47,024 nt of DNA, taken from NCBI GenBank assembly GCA_035574915.1, contig DATLYJ010000087.1, forward strand, positions 1 to 47,024, given 5' to 3'. Position 1 is the first letter of the stretch, and each line of letters begins with the position of its first letter. The notes under the pieces were generated by a model. It was not told the origin of the DNA and did no database searches. It was given only the letters and a program-made list of their open reading frames with translations. Shown here piece by piece: positions 28,114-36,761 of the stretch. The position numbers were made by a program, and so were the translations under genes. The DNA is from Dehalococcoidia bacterium. GTDB taxonomy: Bacteria; Chloroflexota; Dehalococcoidia; DSTF01; WHTK01.

Positions 28114-29267
28114 AGCCGAGCCGGGTAGCCGTCCTCGGCTCGACCGGGTCGATAGGCCGCCAGACCCTCGACGTCATCCGCGCGCACCCCGACCGCTTCC
28201 AGGTAGTCGGCCTCGCCGCCGGCAAAAACACCGAAGCGCTCGCCCGGCAGGTGGCCGAGTTTCGGCCCGCCATGGTCTGCTGTGCCGATGGCGACGCCCT
28301 CCGCGCGCACCTCGAGGCGCTGCCCGGGAGCATCAAGCCTCCCGAACGTGTGTCATTGAGCGCCATGGCCGCGGCCCCGGAAGCGGACATCGTCGTCTCC
28401 GCGATCGTTGGCGCCGAAGGCCTCCAGCCCACACTCGCCGCCCTCTCGGCCGGCAAGCCGGTCGCCCTGGCGAACAAGGAAGCGATGGTCATGGCCGGGC
28501 ATCTCGTGTCCGCTGCGGCCGCAAAGGGTGGCGGCGAGGTCCGCCCGGTCGACAGCGAGCACAGCGCCATCTGGCAATGCCTCGCCGGCCACGACCGCGC
28601 CGCCGTGCGCCGTCTCATCATCACCGCTTCCGGCGGCGCCCTGCGAGACCTGGCCCCGGACGAACTGCAAGCCGTCACGCCTGCACGGGCGCTCGAGCAC
28701 CCAACCTGGCTGATGGGCCGTCGCATTACCATCGACTCGGCGACGCTGTTCAACAAGGGCCTCGAGGTGATCGAGGCCCACTGGCTTTTCGGCATCCCAT
28801 TCGAGCGCATCGACGTCCTCATGCACCGCGAGAGCATCGTGCACTCGCTGGTCGAGATGAATGACGGTTCGCTCATGGCGCAGCTCTCCATGCCCGACAT
28901 GCGCCTGCCGATCCAGTACGCGCTCACGTACCCGGAGCGCCTGTCCCTCGACCTGCCGCGGCTCGACCTCGCGCGCCTCGGCTCACTGACCTTCGCCGAA
29001 GCTGACATGGAGCGCTACCCCTGTCTGGGCCTGGCCCTGGCCGCGGGACGGCAAGGCGGGACCGCGCCTGCCGCGCTTGCGGCCGCCGATGAGGAGGCAG
29101 TGGAGGCCTTCCTGGACGAGCGCCTCCCCTTCGTCGATATCCCCAGGCTGCTTGCCGATACTCTAGAAAGGCATACTCCGGTCGCCGTCCCCTGCCTCGA
29201 AGAGGTCCTCGAGGCCGACGCGGCCGCGAGGCGCTTCGCGCGGCGGTGGATTGCCTCCCGCAAGTGA
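28098..29267 (+). CDS. dxr: 1-deoxy-D-xylulose 5-phosphate reductoisomerase
   Basis: Dxr converts DXP to MEP with NADPH, the first committed step of the non-mevalonate isoprenoid pathway. The 389-residue protein has the NADPH site VLGSTGSIGRQTLDVI near 11-26, ALANKEAMVMAG, the metal/substrate site VDSEHSAIWQ, and PTWLMGRRITIDSATLFNKG. The start overlaps cdsA by 16 bases; a TATACT in the end of cdsA lies ten bases before the ATG and may be chance. It feeds ispG downstream and, through the prenyl diphosphates, uppS upstream. Confidence 0.96.
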   Translation: MVGPLKPSRVAVLGSTGSIGRQTLDVIRAHPDRFQVVGLAAGKNTEALARQVAEFRPAMVCCADGDALRAHLEALPGSIKPPERVSLSAMAAAPEADIVVSAIVGAEGLQPTLAALSAGKPVALANKEAMVMAGHLVSAAAAKGGGEVRPVDSEHSAIWQCLAGHDRAAVRRLIITASGGALRDLAPDELQAVTPARALEHPTWLMGRRITIDSATLFNKGLEVIEAHWLFGIPFERIDVLMHRESIVHSLVEMNDGSLMAQLSMPDMRLPIQYALTYPERLSLDLPRLDLARLGSLTFAEADMERYPCLGLALAAGRQGGTAPAALAAADEEAVEAFLDERLPFVDIPRLLADTLERHTPVAVPCLEEVLEADAAARRFARRWIASRK

Positions 29268-29307
29268 GTTTGCCGGACGGCAGAAATGCTGAAATGCTGA
29301 AAGCAGA

Positions 29308-30675
29308 ATGAACGTCATCCTCGAAAGCGTCCTGCCCTTCGTCGCCATCCTGGTCTTCCTCGTCGTCGTGCACGAGCTGGGGCACTTCGTTACGGCGAAG
29401 CTTTCAGGCGTGAAGGTGCTCGAGTTCGGCATCGGTTACCCTCCGCGCCTCTGGGGCTTCAAGTTCCGCGACACGGAGTACACCATCAACATCCTCCCCC
29501 TGGGCGGCTTCGTCCGCCTCCTCGGCGAAGAGGACCCGAGCGACCCGCACAGCCTGGCCGCCCAACCCGCCTGGAAGCGGCTTATCGTGATGGTCTCCGG
29601 TTCCTTCATGAACTTCCTCCTCGCCGTGGCCCTCTTCACCGTCGCGTTGATGATCCCGCGTGAATTGCCGGCCGGGCGGGCGCAGATCTCGCAGGTCGTG
29701 CCCGGCTCGCCCGCGGCCGAGGCCGGCCTCAAGGTCGGAGACATAATCGAGAAGATCGATGGCCGGGACGTGAAGAGCACGCCCGAGGCCAGCTACAACA
29801 TTCGTCTCCACCTGGGCGAGCGCATCCCGATACAGGTCAAGCGCACGGACCCCCTGACCGGTGAAAGCACCACTTACACGGCCTGGGTCAAGCCGCGCTG
29901 GGCGCCGCCGCCCTTCGTCTACACCGTCCAGCCCGGCGACACCGTAGACAAGGTCGCCTCGGCGACCGGCTTCGACCGCTTCTCCGTGCGCACGGCCGCC
30001 GGCATTGACTTCATCGTGCCAGCTGGCAAGGAGCTGGTGATCCAGGACGCAGGTGAGACCATCCGCTACACGCCCCGGGAGGACGAGACCGTCGACTTCA
30101 TAGCGCGCACCCTGCGCGTGAGCGAGGACCAGGTGGCGCTTGCCGCCGGCCTGCCTGACCAGAACGCCCTCAAGCCCGGTACCGAGCTGAAGTTCCAGCA
30201 GGGCGCCACCGGCATCCGCATTGGCCCCCAGTACCCGTTTACGGAGACGCGGTCAGAGGACCCGCTCTCCGCGCTGCGCCTCGGGGTCCGCCAGACGTTC
30301 GACTCCCTGAAGCTGGCGCGCAACGAGGTCATCGCCTGGATCAAAGGCGCCTCGACTCCGGCAGTGTCCGGCCCCATAGGGATTGCCCAGACCACCGGGG
30401 AGGTGGTGGAACAGGCCGGCTGGAAGAGCCTCGTGGACTTCGCCGCCCTGCTCAGCGTGAACCTGGCCATCCTCAACATCCTGCCCCTTCCCATGCTCGA
30501 TGGCGGGCGCATGGCCTTCGTGCTCATCGAGGTCATGCGCCGTGGCCGGCGCATCGCGCCCGCGAAGGAAGCGCTCATCCACCTCGTCGGCTTCGCCGCG
30601 ATGTTGATCCTGGTCGTCGTGCTCAGCTACTTTGACATCGCGAGGATCGTCCGCGGAGACAGCATCTTCAGGTAG
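29308..30675 (+). CDS. rseP: Site-2 metalloprotease RseP with PDZ and two LysM-like repeats
   Basis: An intramembrane zinc protease that cleaves membrane-bound regulators such as anti-sigma factors. HELGH at 22-26 and the LDGG motif with Asp398 supply the metal site. A PDZ domain spans about 120-195 (VVPGSPAAEAGLKVGDIIEKIDG). Unusually, residues 204-245 (VYTVQPGDTVDKVASATGF, PAGKELVI) and 253-296 (RYTPREDETVDFIARTL, LKPGTELKF) read as two LysM-like repeats before the last helices. They would face outside and could bind peptidoglycan. The 455-residue length exceeds the common 340-430 for this reason. Confidence 0.92.
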   Translation: MNVILESVLPFVAILVFLVVVHELGHFVTAKLSGVKVLEFGIGYPPRLWGFKFRDTEYTINILPLGGFVRLLGEEDPSDPHSLAAQPAWKRLIVMVSGSFMNFLLAVALFTVALMIPRELPAGRAQISQVVPGSPAAEAGLKVGDIIEKIDGRDVKSTPEASYNIRLHLGERIPIQVKRTDPLTGESTTYTAWVKPRWAPPPFVYTVQPGDTVDKVASATGFDRFSVRTAAGIDFIVPAGKELVIQDAGETIRYTPREDETVDFIARTLRVSEDQVALAAGLPDQNALKPGTELKFQQGATGIRIGPQYPFTETRSEDPLSALRLGVRQTFDSLKLARNEVIAWIKGASTPAVSGPIGIAQTTGEVVEQAGWKSLVDFAALLSVNLAILNILPLPMLDGGRMAFVLIEVMRRGRRIAPAKEALIHLVGFAAMLILVVVLSYFDIARIVRGDSIFR

Positions 30676-30741
30676 GCCGCGGTCAGGTAAAGTGAAGGGC
30701 AAGGATGCCCGGCCCGTCCACAGGCCACGAAAGGCTCAGGC

Positions 30742-31881
30742 ATGATTCCCGCGCCGCGCCGCAAGTCGAAGAAGATTTACGTCGGTGATGTCGCCGTCGG
30801 CGGCGACGCCCCGATCGTCGTGCAGTCGATGTGCAGCACCGACACCGCCGACGTCGCGAGCACCGTCCGCCAGATCCACGAGCTCGCCGAGTTGGGCTGC
30901 GAGATCGTCCGCGTCGCCGTCCCCGACAAGGAGGCGGCCGAGGCGCTTCCTGAAATCGTGCGCCAGACCCCGGTGCCCCTCATCGCCGACATCCATTTCG
31001 ATTACCGCTGGGCTCTCGCCGCGATCCGCGCCGGCTTCCACGGCCTGCGCCTGAACCCCGGCAACATCCGCGACCCCGAGAAGGTGCGCATGGTGGTCAA
31101 AGAGGCGAAGGAGCGCGGCATCCCGATCCGTATCGGCGTCAACGCCGGCAGCCTGCCGCCAATCCGCGCCCTGGCAGACGGCGAGATGCCGCCGACCATC
31201 GTCGAACGCATGGTCGAGGCCGCCCTCTGGGAGATCAAGATCCTCGAGGAGATGGACTACGACAACATCAAGATCAGCATGAAGGCCTTCGACGTGCCCA
31301 CGATGGTCGAGGCCTACCGCACGCTGGCGCCCATGATCCCTTATCCGCTGCACCTCGGCGTGACGGAAGCGGGGACGCCCCGCGCCGGCTCGGTGCGCAG
31401 CGCCATCGGTATCGGCATCCTCCTCTCGGAAGGCATCGGCGACACGATCCGCGTGTCGCTCGCGGCCGACCCGAAAGAGGAGATCCCCGTATGCTGGGAC
31501 ATCCTCAACAGCCTCAACCTGCGCCGTCATGGACCCACGCTGGTCGCCTGCCCGACCTGCGGCCGCATCGAGATCGAGCTGATACCGCTCGCCCACAAGG
31601 TCGAAGAGCACTTCGTGAAGCTGGGCAAGCCGATTACCGTCGCCGTTATGGGCTGCGTCGTGAACGGCCCCGGCGAGGCGAAGATGGCGGACATCGGCAT
31701 CGCCGGCGGCAAGGGCCGCGGCGTCATCTTCCGCAAGGGCCAGGTCATCCGCACCGTGGACGAGCCTGACTTCCTGACCGCCCTCATCGAGGAGGGCAAC
31801 CGCGTGATCGCCGAAATGGAGGGCCAGGAAGTCGCGCCTTACGCCGGCGACGACGCCCTCATCCCGATCACGGCGCTCTAG
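30742..31881 (+). CDS. ispG: 4-hydroxy-3-methylbut-2-en-1-yl diphosphate synthase IspG
   Basis: IspG reduces MEcPP to HMBPP in the MEP pathway using a [4Fe-4S] cluster. The 379-residue protein begins with PIVVQSMCSTDTADVASTV and contains IADIHFDYRWAL, GLRLNPGN, and the cluster ligands Cys270, Cys273 (ACPTC), Cys305 and Glu312 (MGCVVNGPGEA). It is the short bacterial form without the insertion of plant enzymes. It ends the + strand operon; proS, which often follows in related genomes, is absent. The 97-bp convergent gap after it holds CCGAC-AAA-GTCGG inside CAGAC/GTCTG, a plausible terminator stem. Confidence 0.96.
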   Translation: MIPAPRRKSKKIYVGDVAVGGDAPIVVQSMCSTDTADVASTVRQIHELAELGCEIVRVAVPDKEAAEALPEIVRQTPVPLIADIHFDYRWALAAIRAGFHGLRLNPGNIRDPEKVRMVVKEAKERGIPIRIGVNAGSLPPIRALADGEMPPTIVERMVEAALWEIKILEEMDYDNIKISMKAFDVPTMVEAYRTLAPMIPYPLHLGVTEAGTPRAGSVRSAIGIGILLSEGIGDTIRVSLAADPKEEIPVCWDILNSLNLRRHGPTLVACPTCGRIEIELIPLAHKVEEHFVKLGKPITVAVMGCVVNGPGEAKMADIGIAGGKGRGVIFRKGQVIRTVDEPDFLTALIEEGNRVIAEMEGQEVAPYAGDDALIPITAL

Positions 31882-31978
31882 GGCAAGCTCCGGTCAGACG
31901 CATCCCGACAAAGTCGGCTCGCGGGCGGTCTGAGGCATCGACGGCCGCAAGGGTTCTCCTGGACGCCTGCCCGCGGGG

Positions 31979-33211
31979 CTAGAAGTTATCGGCGCAGAAG
32001 GGCCGGTACTTCGTGCGCAGGGCGGCGTCCCAGCGCGGCAGCGCCGCTGCGTCGTGGACCTCAAGGCGGCCCATGCGCGCGGCCTCGGTAGCCGTGATCT
32101 GATTGAACGCGAGCATCGCTAGCGTGTTGACGTCCATCGTGACATCCGGCGCCCTGGTCAGCGTCGGCGCGCCGGGGTGTGAGGCGCTGGCGGTCAACGG
32201 GCGCACTTCGGCCTCCGGGCCGGTGACCATCTCCCAGACGCCCTCGTTCCAGGGCGCCATCGCATCGGCGACTTCGAAGCGCAAGACGGCCTTCTCGGGG
32301 TAAGGGCGCGACATCAGGGCCGCTGGCACGTCGATGACCCGCGCGAGCAGCCCGTCGCGCCACGATGCGCGCAGCATGCGCGGCTCAAGCAGCAGGTGCG
32401 GCAGCGGGTCGTCGGCAGGCACGGCCGGCCAGATGACTTCGCGCGCCAGCTCCATCCGCGAAAGGTACTGCCAGATGGCGCGATAACAGCCAATGTCCAG
32501 CCATACCAGGTCAGCGATCCTCACCTCCTGGCCCGGCCCCGGACCTTCGTAGCGGCCTTCGCCGCTACTGTAGACCAGATAGCCGCGCGCCTCGCCTCCT
32601 TCCTCGTAGACCACGATGGTCCGCGTATGCCCCGGCGGCGGCGGCGCCAGCACGTTCGCCTCCCACATCGCCCGGCCACGGTGCACGTAGCCGGTGCGCT
32701 CTTCCCGGAAGCGCCGGTAGAGGTCGACCAGAAGGCCGAACTCCTCGTCCTTCGAGACCTCGCGGAAGCTGCCCCTGGTTTCGAAGCCAGTCGCGAACTG
32801 AAGGTAGCGGGGCTCTACGCGGTAGCTGTAGTGGGTGGAGACGATGCCGTAGCCGAAGCGCTGGTAGATCGCAGCCTGGGAGGCGTAGAGGAGGGCCCAG
32901 GGCTGCTGCTTCGCCTCCTTCAGCCGGACGAAGTCCGTCTCCATGATCCGCCGCAGGTAGCCGCGGCGCCGGTAGATCGGGTTGGTCGAGACGCAGGTCA
33001 CTCCCGCGACGGGGACGGCGTTGCCATTGAAGCGCATGGTCAGCGGCCAGGCGCCGTAGGTCGTCGCCAGCCTGCCGTCCTCGAAGGCGCACAGCGTCCA
33101 CTCGGGCAGAAGGCCTTCGATCGGCCGGGAAGGGTCGAGGGCGAGGGCAGTCGAGACCGTCCGCACGAACTCACCCATCTCCTCCAGGCGGGCGGGCCGG
33201 ATTTCCAGCAT
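31979..33211 (-). CDS. Eis-family GNAT N-acetyltransferase
   Basis: A 410-residue protein of the Eis type: an N-terminal GNAT domain (CVSTNPIYRRRGYLRRIMETD carries the acetyl-CoA loop), a second GNAT-like domain, and a C-terminal sterol-carrier-like domain ending in a terminal Phe, as in Eis, where the chain end takes part in catalysis. The family acetylates amines, including lysine side chains and aminoglycosides in mycobacteria; the substrate here is unknown. The ATG lies six bases after TATACT with no Shine-Dalgarno, so the transcript is predicted to be leaderless. It diverges from sodN. Confidence 0.88.
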   Translation of the reverse strand: MLEIRPARLEEMGEFVRTVSTALALDPSRPIEGLLPEWTLCAFEDGRLATTYGAWPLTMRFNGNAVPVAGVTCVSTNPIYRRRGYLRRIMETDFVRLKEAKQQPWALLYASQAAIYQRFGYGIVSTHYSYRVEPRYLQFATGFETRGSFREVSKDEEFGLLVDLYRRFREERTGYVHRGRAMWEANVLAPPPPGHTRTIVVYEEGGEARGYLVYSSGEGRYEGPGPGQEVRIADLVWLDIGCYRAIWQYLSRMELAREVIWPAVPADDPLPHLLLEPRMLRASWRDGLLARVIDVPAALMSRPYPEKAVLRFEVADAMAPWNEGVWEMVTGPEAEVRPLTASASHPGAPTLTRAPDVTMDVNTLAMLAFNQITATEAARMGRLEVHDAAALPRWDAALRTKYRPFCADNF

Positions 33212-33223
33212 GGAGGGAGTATA
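33212..33223 (-). promoter_or_regulatory. Leaderless promoter of the Eis-like gene (TATACT-N6-ATG)
   Basis: The minus strand reads TATACT (33223 to 33218), CCCTCC, ATG. This is the same geometry as ligA. CCCTCC is not a Shine-Dalgarno. Confidence 0.55.
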
Positions 33224-33338
33224 TATGCCCTGGCCCGGCCGTGGGCGCGACCCCAGACCGCTGGCGAAGAGGCCGCCGCTGCGGGCTGCAAGACGCCGCT
33301 GGCCGTGGGTACGCGTGGCACAGAGGCAGGCGCGGCGC

Positions 33339-33344
33339 TATATT
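33339..33344 (+). promoter_or_regulatory. Possible -10 box of sodN (TATATT)
   Basis: TATATT stands out in a GC-rich region and predicts a start near 33351 and a leader of about 70 bases. No convincing -35 is present. Confidence 0.4.
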
Positions 33345-33419
33345 AAGAGCCGCGAGCGCTGCCGCTCGTCCCCGCCTTCGTCATTTGGCCCCGGTAGCAC
33401 CATTCTTTCGGGAGGAGAT

Positions 33420-33917
33420 ATGAACCTGCTCAGTCCTATGCTCCGCGCCCTCGACCGCCTCTCGCCGCCCGAGAGGGTCTCGGCCCACTGCGACATCCCC
33501 TGCGGCATCTACGACCCCCACGCCGCCCAGGTGGCCGCCCTCACGGTCCTGCGCATGAACCAGCTCATCAAGGCCCTCGACAGGTCGAACGCCGACCTGG
33601 CCGCGATGCAGATTGCGCGTTACACCCAGACCAAGGAGTCGCACGCCGAGCTCTGCAAGAAGGAACTCGACATCCTCTGGCACGACTACTTCCGGCCGGA
33701 GCACCTGGAGAAGTACCCGGACCTGCACACGAAGTTCTGGATGGCCAACAAGCTCGCCTCTCGCAACAAGCAGAGCATCGACGAGCAGGCGGCCAACGAC
33801 CTCCTGAACGCCGTCAACGAGATCGCCGAGATCTTCTGGGCGACCAAGAACGTCCCCACCCGCCGCGGCCCCTCGAACCAGACCGCGGGCGGCGAGTTCG
33901 TCTACCCCGCGAACTAA
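33420..33917 (+). CDS. sodN: Nickel superoxide dismutase SodN
   Basis: Ni-SOD disproportionates superoxide with one nickel per subunit of a hexamer. From ATG 33420 (GGGAGGAG immediately upstream) the product is 165 residues. HCDIPCGIYDP begins at His23; after removal of residues 1-22 this becomes the nickel hook, with His1, Cys2 and Cys6 (precursor numbers 23, 24, 28) as ligands. The rest is the four-helix bundle, including KESHAELCKKELDILWHDYF. An upstream open frame to 33210 is ignored because it would bury the pro-peptide. The next gene is the maturation peptidase. No nickel-responsive operator was recognised. Confidence 0.95.
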   Translation: MNLLSPMLRALDRLSPPERVSAHCDIPCGIYDPHAAQVAALTVLRMNQLIKALDRSNADLAAMQIARYTQTKESHAELCKKELDILWHDYFRPEHLEKYPDLHTKFWMANKLASRNKQSIDEQAANDLLNAVNEIAEIFWATKNVPTRRGPSNQTAGGEFVYPAN

Positions 33918-33947
33918 CGCCAGCGAAGGGACAGTCGCGCGCACGTA

Positions 33948-33970
33948 GGGGCAGGCCCGGTGCCTGCCCC
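33948..33970 (+). terminator. Perfect hairpin between sodN and sodX
   Basis: GGGGCAGGC (33948-33956), loop CCGGT, GCCTGCCCC (33962-33970): a perfect 9-bp stem 30 bases after the sodN stop. There is no U-run, so it may be a partial terminator or a 3' shield that keeps SodN in excess over its peptidase. Confidence 0.6.
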
Positions 33971-33986
33971 TGCAGGCGCTCCCTCC

Positions 33987-34388
33987 ATGAAGCGCCTCGT
34001 CCCCGCACTGGCAGCCCTGCTCGGGCTCGGCGCCATCGGCGCCATCGCGCTACTGCTGTCTACCCGGCGAATGGTCGTCGAAGGACGCAGCATGGAGCCG
34101 GAGTTCCAGCCTGGCGACCGCGTGCTCGTGAACAAGCTCGCCTACCTGCGCTCTGCGCCGGCGCGCGGCGACGTCGTCGTCGTGCAACGGGCCGGCGACG
34201 CCAGCCCGCACCTGAAACGCATCGCCTTCGTGCCCGGCGATGAGGTCGAGGCCGGAAGCGGCCGACGCCGGCTCGGCCCCGGCGAGTACTGGCTCCTCGG
34301 CGACAACCCCGCCGAGAGCACCGACAGCCGTCAACTGGGCCCGGCGCGCAGGGAGGAGATCGCCGGCAAGGTGCTCTTCAAGTACTGA
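33987..34388 (+). CDS. sodX: S26-family signal peptidase, Ni-SOD maturation (SodX)
   Basis: A type-I signal-peptidase-like serine protease expected to remove the 22-residue SodN leader so that the nickel hook can fold. The 133-residue product has one N-terminal membrane helix (about 5-25), the Ser motif VEGRSMEPEFQPGDRV, the general-base Lys in HLKRIAFVPGDEVE, and the LLGDNPAESTDSRQLGPA box. A GTG at 33960 is in frame but lies inside the hairpin, so ATG 33987 is preferred. Pairing with sodN is the standard arrangement and supports the role. Confidence 0.9.
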   Translation: MKRLVPALAALLGLGAIGAIALLLSTRRMVVEGRSMEPEFQPGDRVLVNKLAYLRSAPARGDVVVVQRAGDASPHLKRIAFVPGDEVEAGSGRRRLGPGEYWLLGDNPAESTDSRQLGPARREEIAGKVLFKY

Positions 34389-34462
34389 CGCCGCCGTCCT
34401 GACGAGGGCAGGCCTTCGGTCGCGGCGCGGCCGGCAAGGCCGGCGACAGGGCCCGGCCTGGA

Positions 34463-35899
34463 TCACGGGGCGCCGGACTGGAGGAGGCGGCTGGCCCGGC
34501 GCTGCAGCAAGATGACGGCGCGGCCAGCCGCTGGCGCCAGAAGCGCCAGCAGGGGAAGGTGGTAGCGGGGCTCGCCGAAGAAGACGATGTGCGCGAGAGC
34601 CCACAGGGCGAGGAACACGAAGGCGAAGCGCCGATAGTCCGGTGCGCACCGGGCGAGCCCGAAGGCCGCGAGTGCGAGCAGCGTTATGTATCCCGCGACG
34701 ATGAGCGCTTTCAGTGGAACCCGGGCCCCGTCAGGCAGCGGCGTTAGGCCGTAGCTATCGACCCAGGTAAGCGCGTCCGTATCCGGCCGCCACAGGGCGA
34801 CGACCTTGCGGGCCGCCAGCTCGGCCTCCCGCGCCGGATGCGAGAGCGCGTAATCCAGCGCCCGCTGCCGGCCTTCGTCGTTGAACAGGACCTCGAGCGC
34901 CTGGAAGTCGGGCGCCTGCTCTGACCAGAGGTCATGCGGCGTCTCGTAGCGGCCGCTCGCGTAAGGCGCATGGCCGACGCGCAGGTTGTAGCCGAAGTTC
35001 GTCGAGAGCAGCACCGGCGAGTCCAGGGCAAGGCTGCTCCTCGCCGCCCAGGGCGCGAGCACCGCCGCGGCCCCGAGGGTGAGCAGCGCGGTGCTCCGGG
35101 CGGCGAGCCTCGAGCCGCGGCCCTGCCAGAGGAGCAGCAGGGACCAGGCGGGCAAGAGCAGCAGCGCCTGCCCCCGCGCCAGTGCCGCCAACCCGACCAC
35201 GACCCCGGCTCCGAGCAGGCGCCCCGGGCTCCCGGCCTCCGTCCCGCCGGGGCCCCATGGAAGGAAAGCGAGGGCCAGGGCGAACAAGAACGTGAACCAG
35301 GTCTCCGACAGCAGCACCGGCGTCCAGGCGATCAGGCTCGGCGACAGCGCCACCAGGACGCCTGCGGCGAGCCCTGCCGCCGTCCCCCCGAAGCGCCGGC
35401 CCAGCCAGTACACCGGCACGACGGTCAGCGCGCCCGCGGCGGCGTTCAGGCCCCGCGCCAACCCGATGCCCTCGCCGAAGAAGGCGTAGCCCGCGGCGAG
35501 GAAGAAGGAGTAGCCGGGCGGGTAGAACGCCGTCGCCTCGCCGCCGGGTCGGAAGCCCTGGTCGGTGAAGAGGACTCTGTAACCGTCGCCTCGTGCCAGG
35601 CTGCGGGCAGTGGCGTCGTAATACTCGGCGTCGGAGAAGGGCGGAGGCACCGGCTGCGCCCACTCCGAGAACCAGAGGCGGAGCCCGAAGGCGAGCAGCA
35701 CCAGCCCCGGGAGCACTACGTAGTTACGCCGCGACAACCGCGAAACCAGGGACGCCACGGCGCCGAGCTTAAGGAAACGTCCTTGCGACGGGCGACTCAC
35801 GCGCAGGCCGCGAGGCGCTGCCGCGGCCCGTCGACCGCCTTCAGGCGCCCCCGCTGCTGCCGGCGGCAGCAAAGACGAAGAAACGGCCCCAGGGCGCAC
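34463..35899 (-). CDS. GT39-like membrane glycosyltransferase
   Basis: A membrane protein of up to 478 residues with about ten hydrophobic helices. The first loop has FSDAEYYDATARSLARGDGY, containing the acidic residue expected for a lipid-linked-sugar-dependent transferase (ArnT/PMT type), and AFYPPGYSFF follows. The first 47 residues are Ala/Pro/Arg-rich and unlike the family; GTG 35758 (Val48) may be the true start. The donor and acceptor are unknown; protein or lipid glycosylation at the outer membrane face is likely. It follows nuoB with a 107-bp gap. Confidence 0.75.
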   Translation of the reverse strand: MRPGAVSSSLLPPAAAGAPEGGRRAAAAPRGLRVSRPSQGRFLKLGAVASLVSRLSRRNYVVLPGLVLLAFGLRLWFSEWAQPVPPPFSDAEYYDATARSLARGDGYRVLFTDQGFRPGGEATAFYPPGYSFFLAAGYAFFGEGIGLARGLNAAAGALTVVPVYWLGRRFGGTAAGLAAGVLVALSPSLIAWTPVLLSETWFTFLFALALAFLPWGPGGTEAGSPGRLLGAGVVVGLAALARGQALLLLPAWSLLLLWQGRGSRLAARSTALLTLGAAAVLAPWAARSSLALDSPVLLSTNFGYNLRVGHAPYASGRYETPHDLWSEQAPDFQALEVLFNDEGRQRALDYALSHPAREAELAARKVVALWRPDTDALTWVDSYGLTPLPDGARVPLKALIVAGYITLLALAAFGLARCAPDYRRFAFVFLALWALAHIVFFGEPRYHLPLLALLAPAAGRAVILLQRRASRLLQSGAP

Positions 35900-36006
35900 C
35901 GGCCCTTGTGGATGTGGTCGGGAGCCGCGGGTTCAGCCATACCTCTGAGGGGATATGTTGCCACGGCCCCCGGCCGCACGCCGGAAGCCGGCTGACGACG
36001 GCTGCC

Positions 36007-36747
36007 TCAGGGCCTGAAGTAGCAGCGGCCTTCGTGGCCCCGCTCGGGAATGGGCGTCGGGCAGGCCCAGTCCGGGTCCGCGAGGTCGGTCGATGTGAAG
36101 CTCTTGTGGCAGTAGTGGCACTCCAGCAGCCGGCGGTCTACCGTGCCCGCGAAAGGCGGGAACAGCGACTCGAGCTCCAGGCGGACCGGGTCGCCGGGCG
36201 GGAGGAACTGCGAGAAGTCGCCCGTCGGCTCCGTCCGCGGCAGCCGTCCCTTGTCGGAAGCCTTGATCTTGTCCTGAAGCAGCATGAGCCCCGTGAGCAA
36301 CGACTCCGGTCTCGGCGGGCAGCCGGGTACGTAGACGTCCACCGGGATGATGAGATTGACGCCGGGGAGCGTGCTGTAGCCGAAAGCGAAAGGCCCGCCC
36401 ATTGTGGCACAACCCCCGAACGCGATAGCCCACTTCGGCTCCGGCATCTGCAGCCAGACGCGGCGCACGGACGGCGCCATCTTCCAGGTCACGGTGCCCG
36501 CGACGATCATGAGGTCCGCCTGCCGCGGCGAGGCGCGGAAGATCTCCGCGCCGAAGCGGGCGATGTCGTAGCGCGAGGTGGCCGTTGCTATCATCTCGAT
36601 CGCGCAGCAGGCAAGCCCGAACATCGCCGGCCACAGCGAGGACGAGCGCGCCCAGTTGAGGACATTGTCTACCGACGCGAGGAGGATGTTCTTCTCCAGG
36701 TCCTCTTCGACGCTGGTAGAGATGATCGGCAGGCTCTCGCTTCGCAA
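36007..36747 (-). CDS. nuoB: NADH-quinone oxidoreductase subunit B-like protein with Cys-rich tail
   Basis: NuoB carries cluster N2, the last electron carrier before quinone in complex I. Cys47, Cys48 (GLACCAIE), Cys113 ([10 protein letters not shown]) and Cys143 (PGCPPRPE) are the four cluster ligands. The only plausible start is TTG 36747. Residues from about 165 on are an extension with Cys210, Cys213, Cys229 and Cys242 (ECHYCH, WACP, RCYF), resembling a zinc site not found in standard NuoB. No other nuo gene is in the window. A -35/-10 pair lies upstream (36842 to 36814). Confidence 0.88.
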   Translation of the reverse strand: MRSESLPIISTSVEEDLEKNILLASVDNVLNWARSSSLWPAMFGLACCAIEMIATATSRYDIARFGAEIFRASPRQADLMIVAGTVTWKMAPSVRRVWLQMPEPKWAIAFGGCATMGGPFAFGYSTLPGVNLIIPVDVYVPGCPPRPESLLTGLMLLQDKIKASDKGRLPRTEPTGDFSQFLPPGDPVRLELESLFPPFAGTVDRRLLECHYCHKSFTSTDLADPDWACPTPIPERGHEGRCYFRP

Positions 36748-36761
36748 CCGTCACCCCCGTC

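Noticed and set aside
33316-33332. TGGCAC as a sigma-54 -24 element before sodN
   Set aside because: The -12 element (TTGC at the right spacing) is missing; the sequence after five bases is CAGGC.
35797-35979. A 60-codon minus-strand frame between nuoB and the GT39-like gene
   Set aside because: The AGAGG lies too close to its ATG, composition is random Arg/Ala/Cys, and it overlaps the uncertain N-terminus of the glycosyltransferase.
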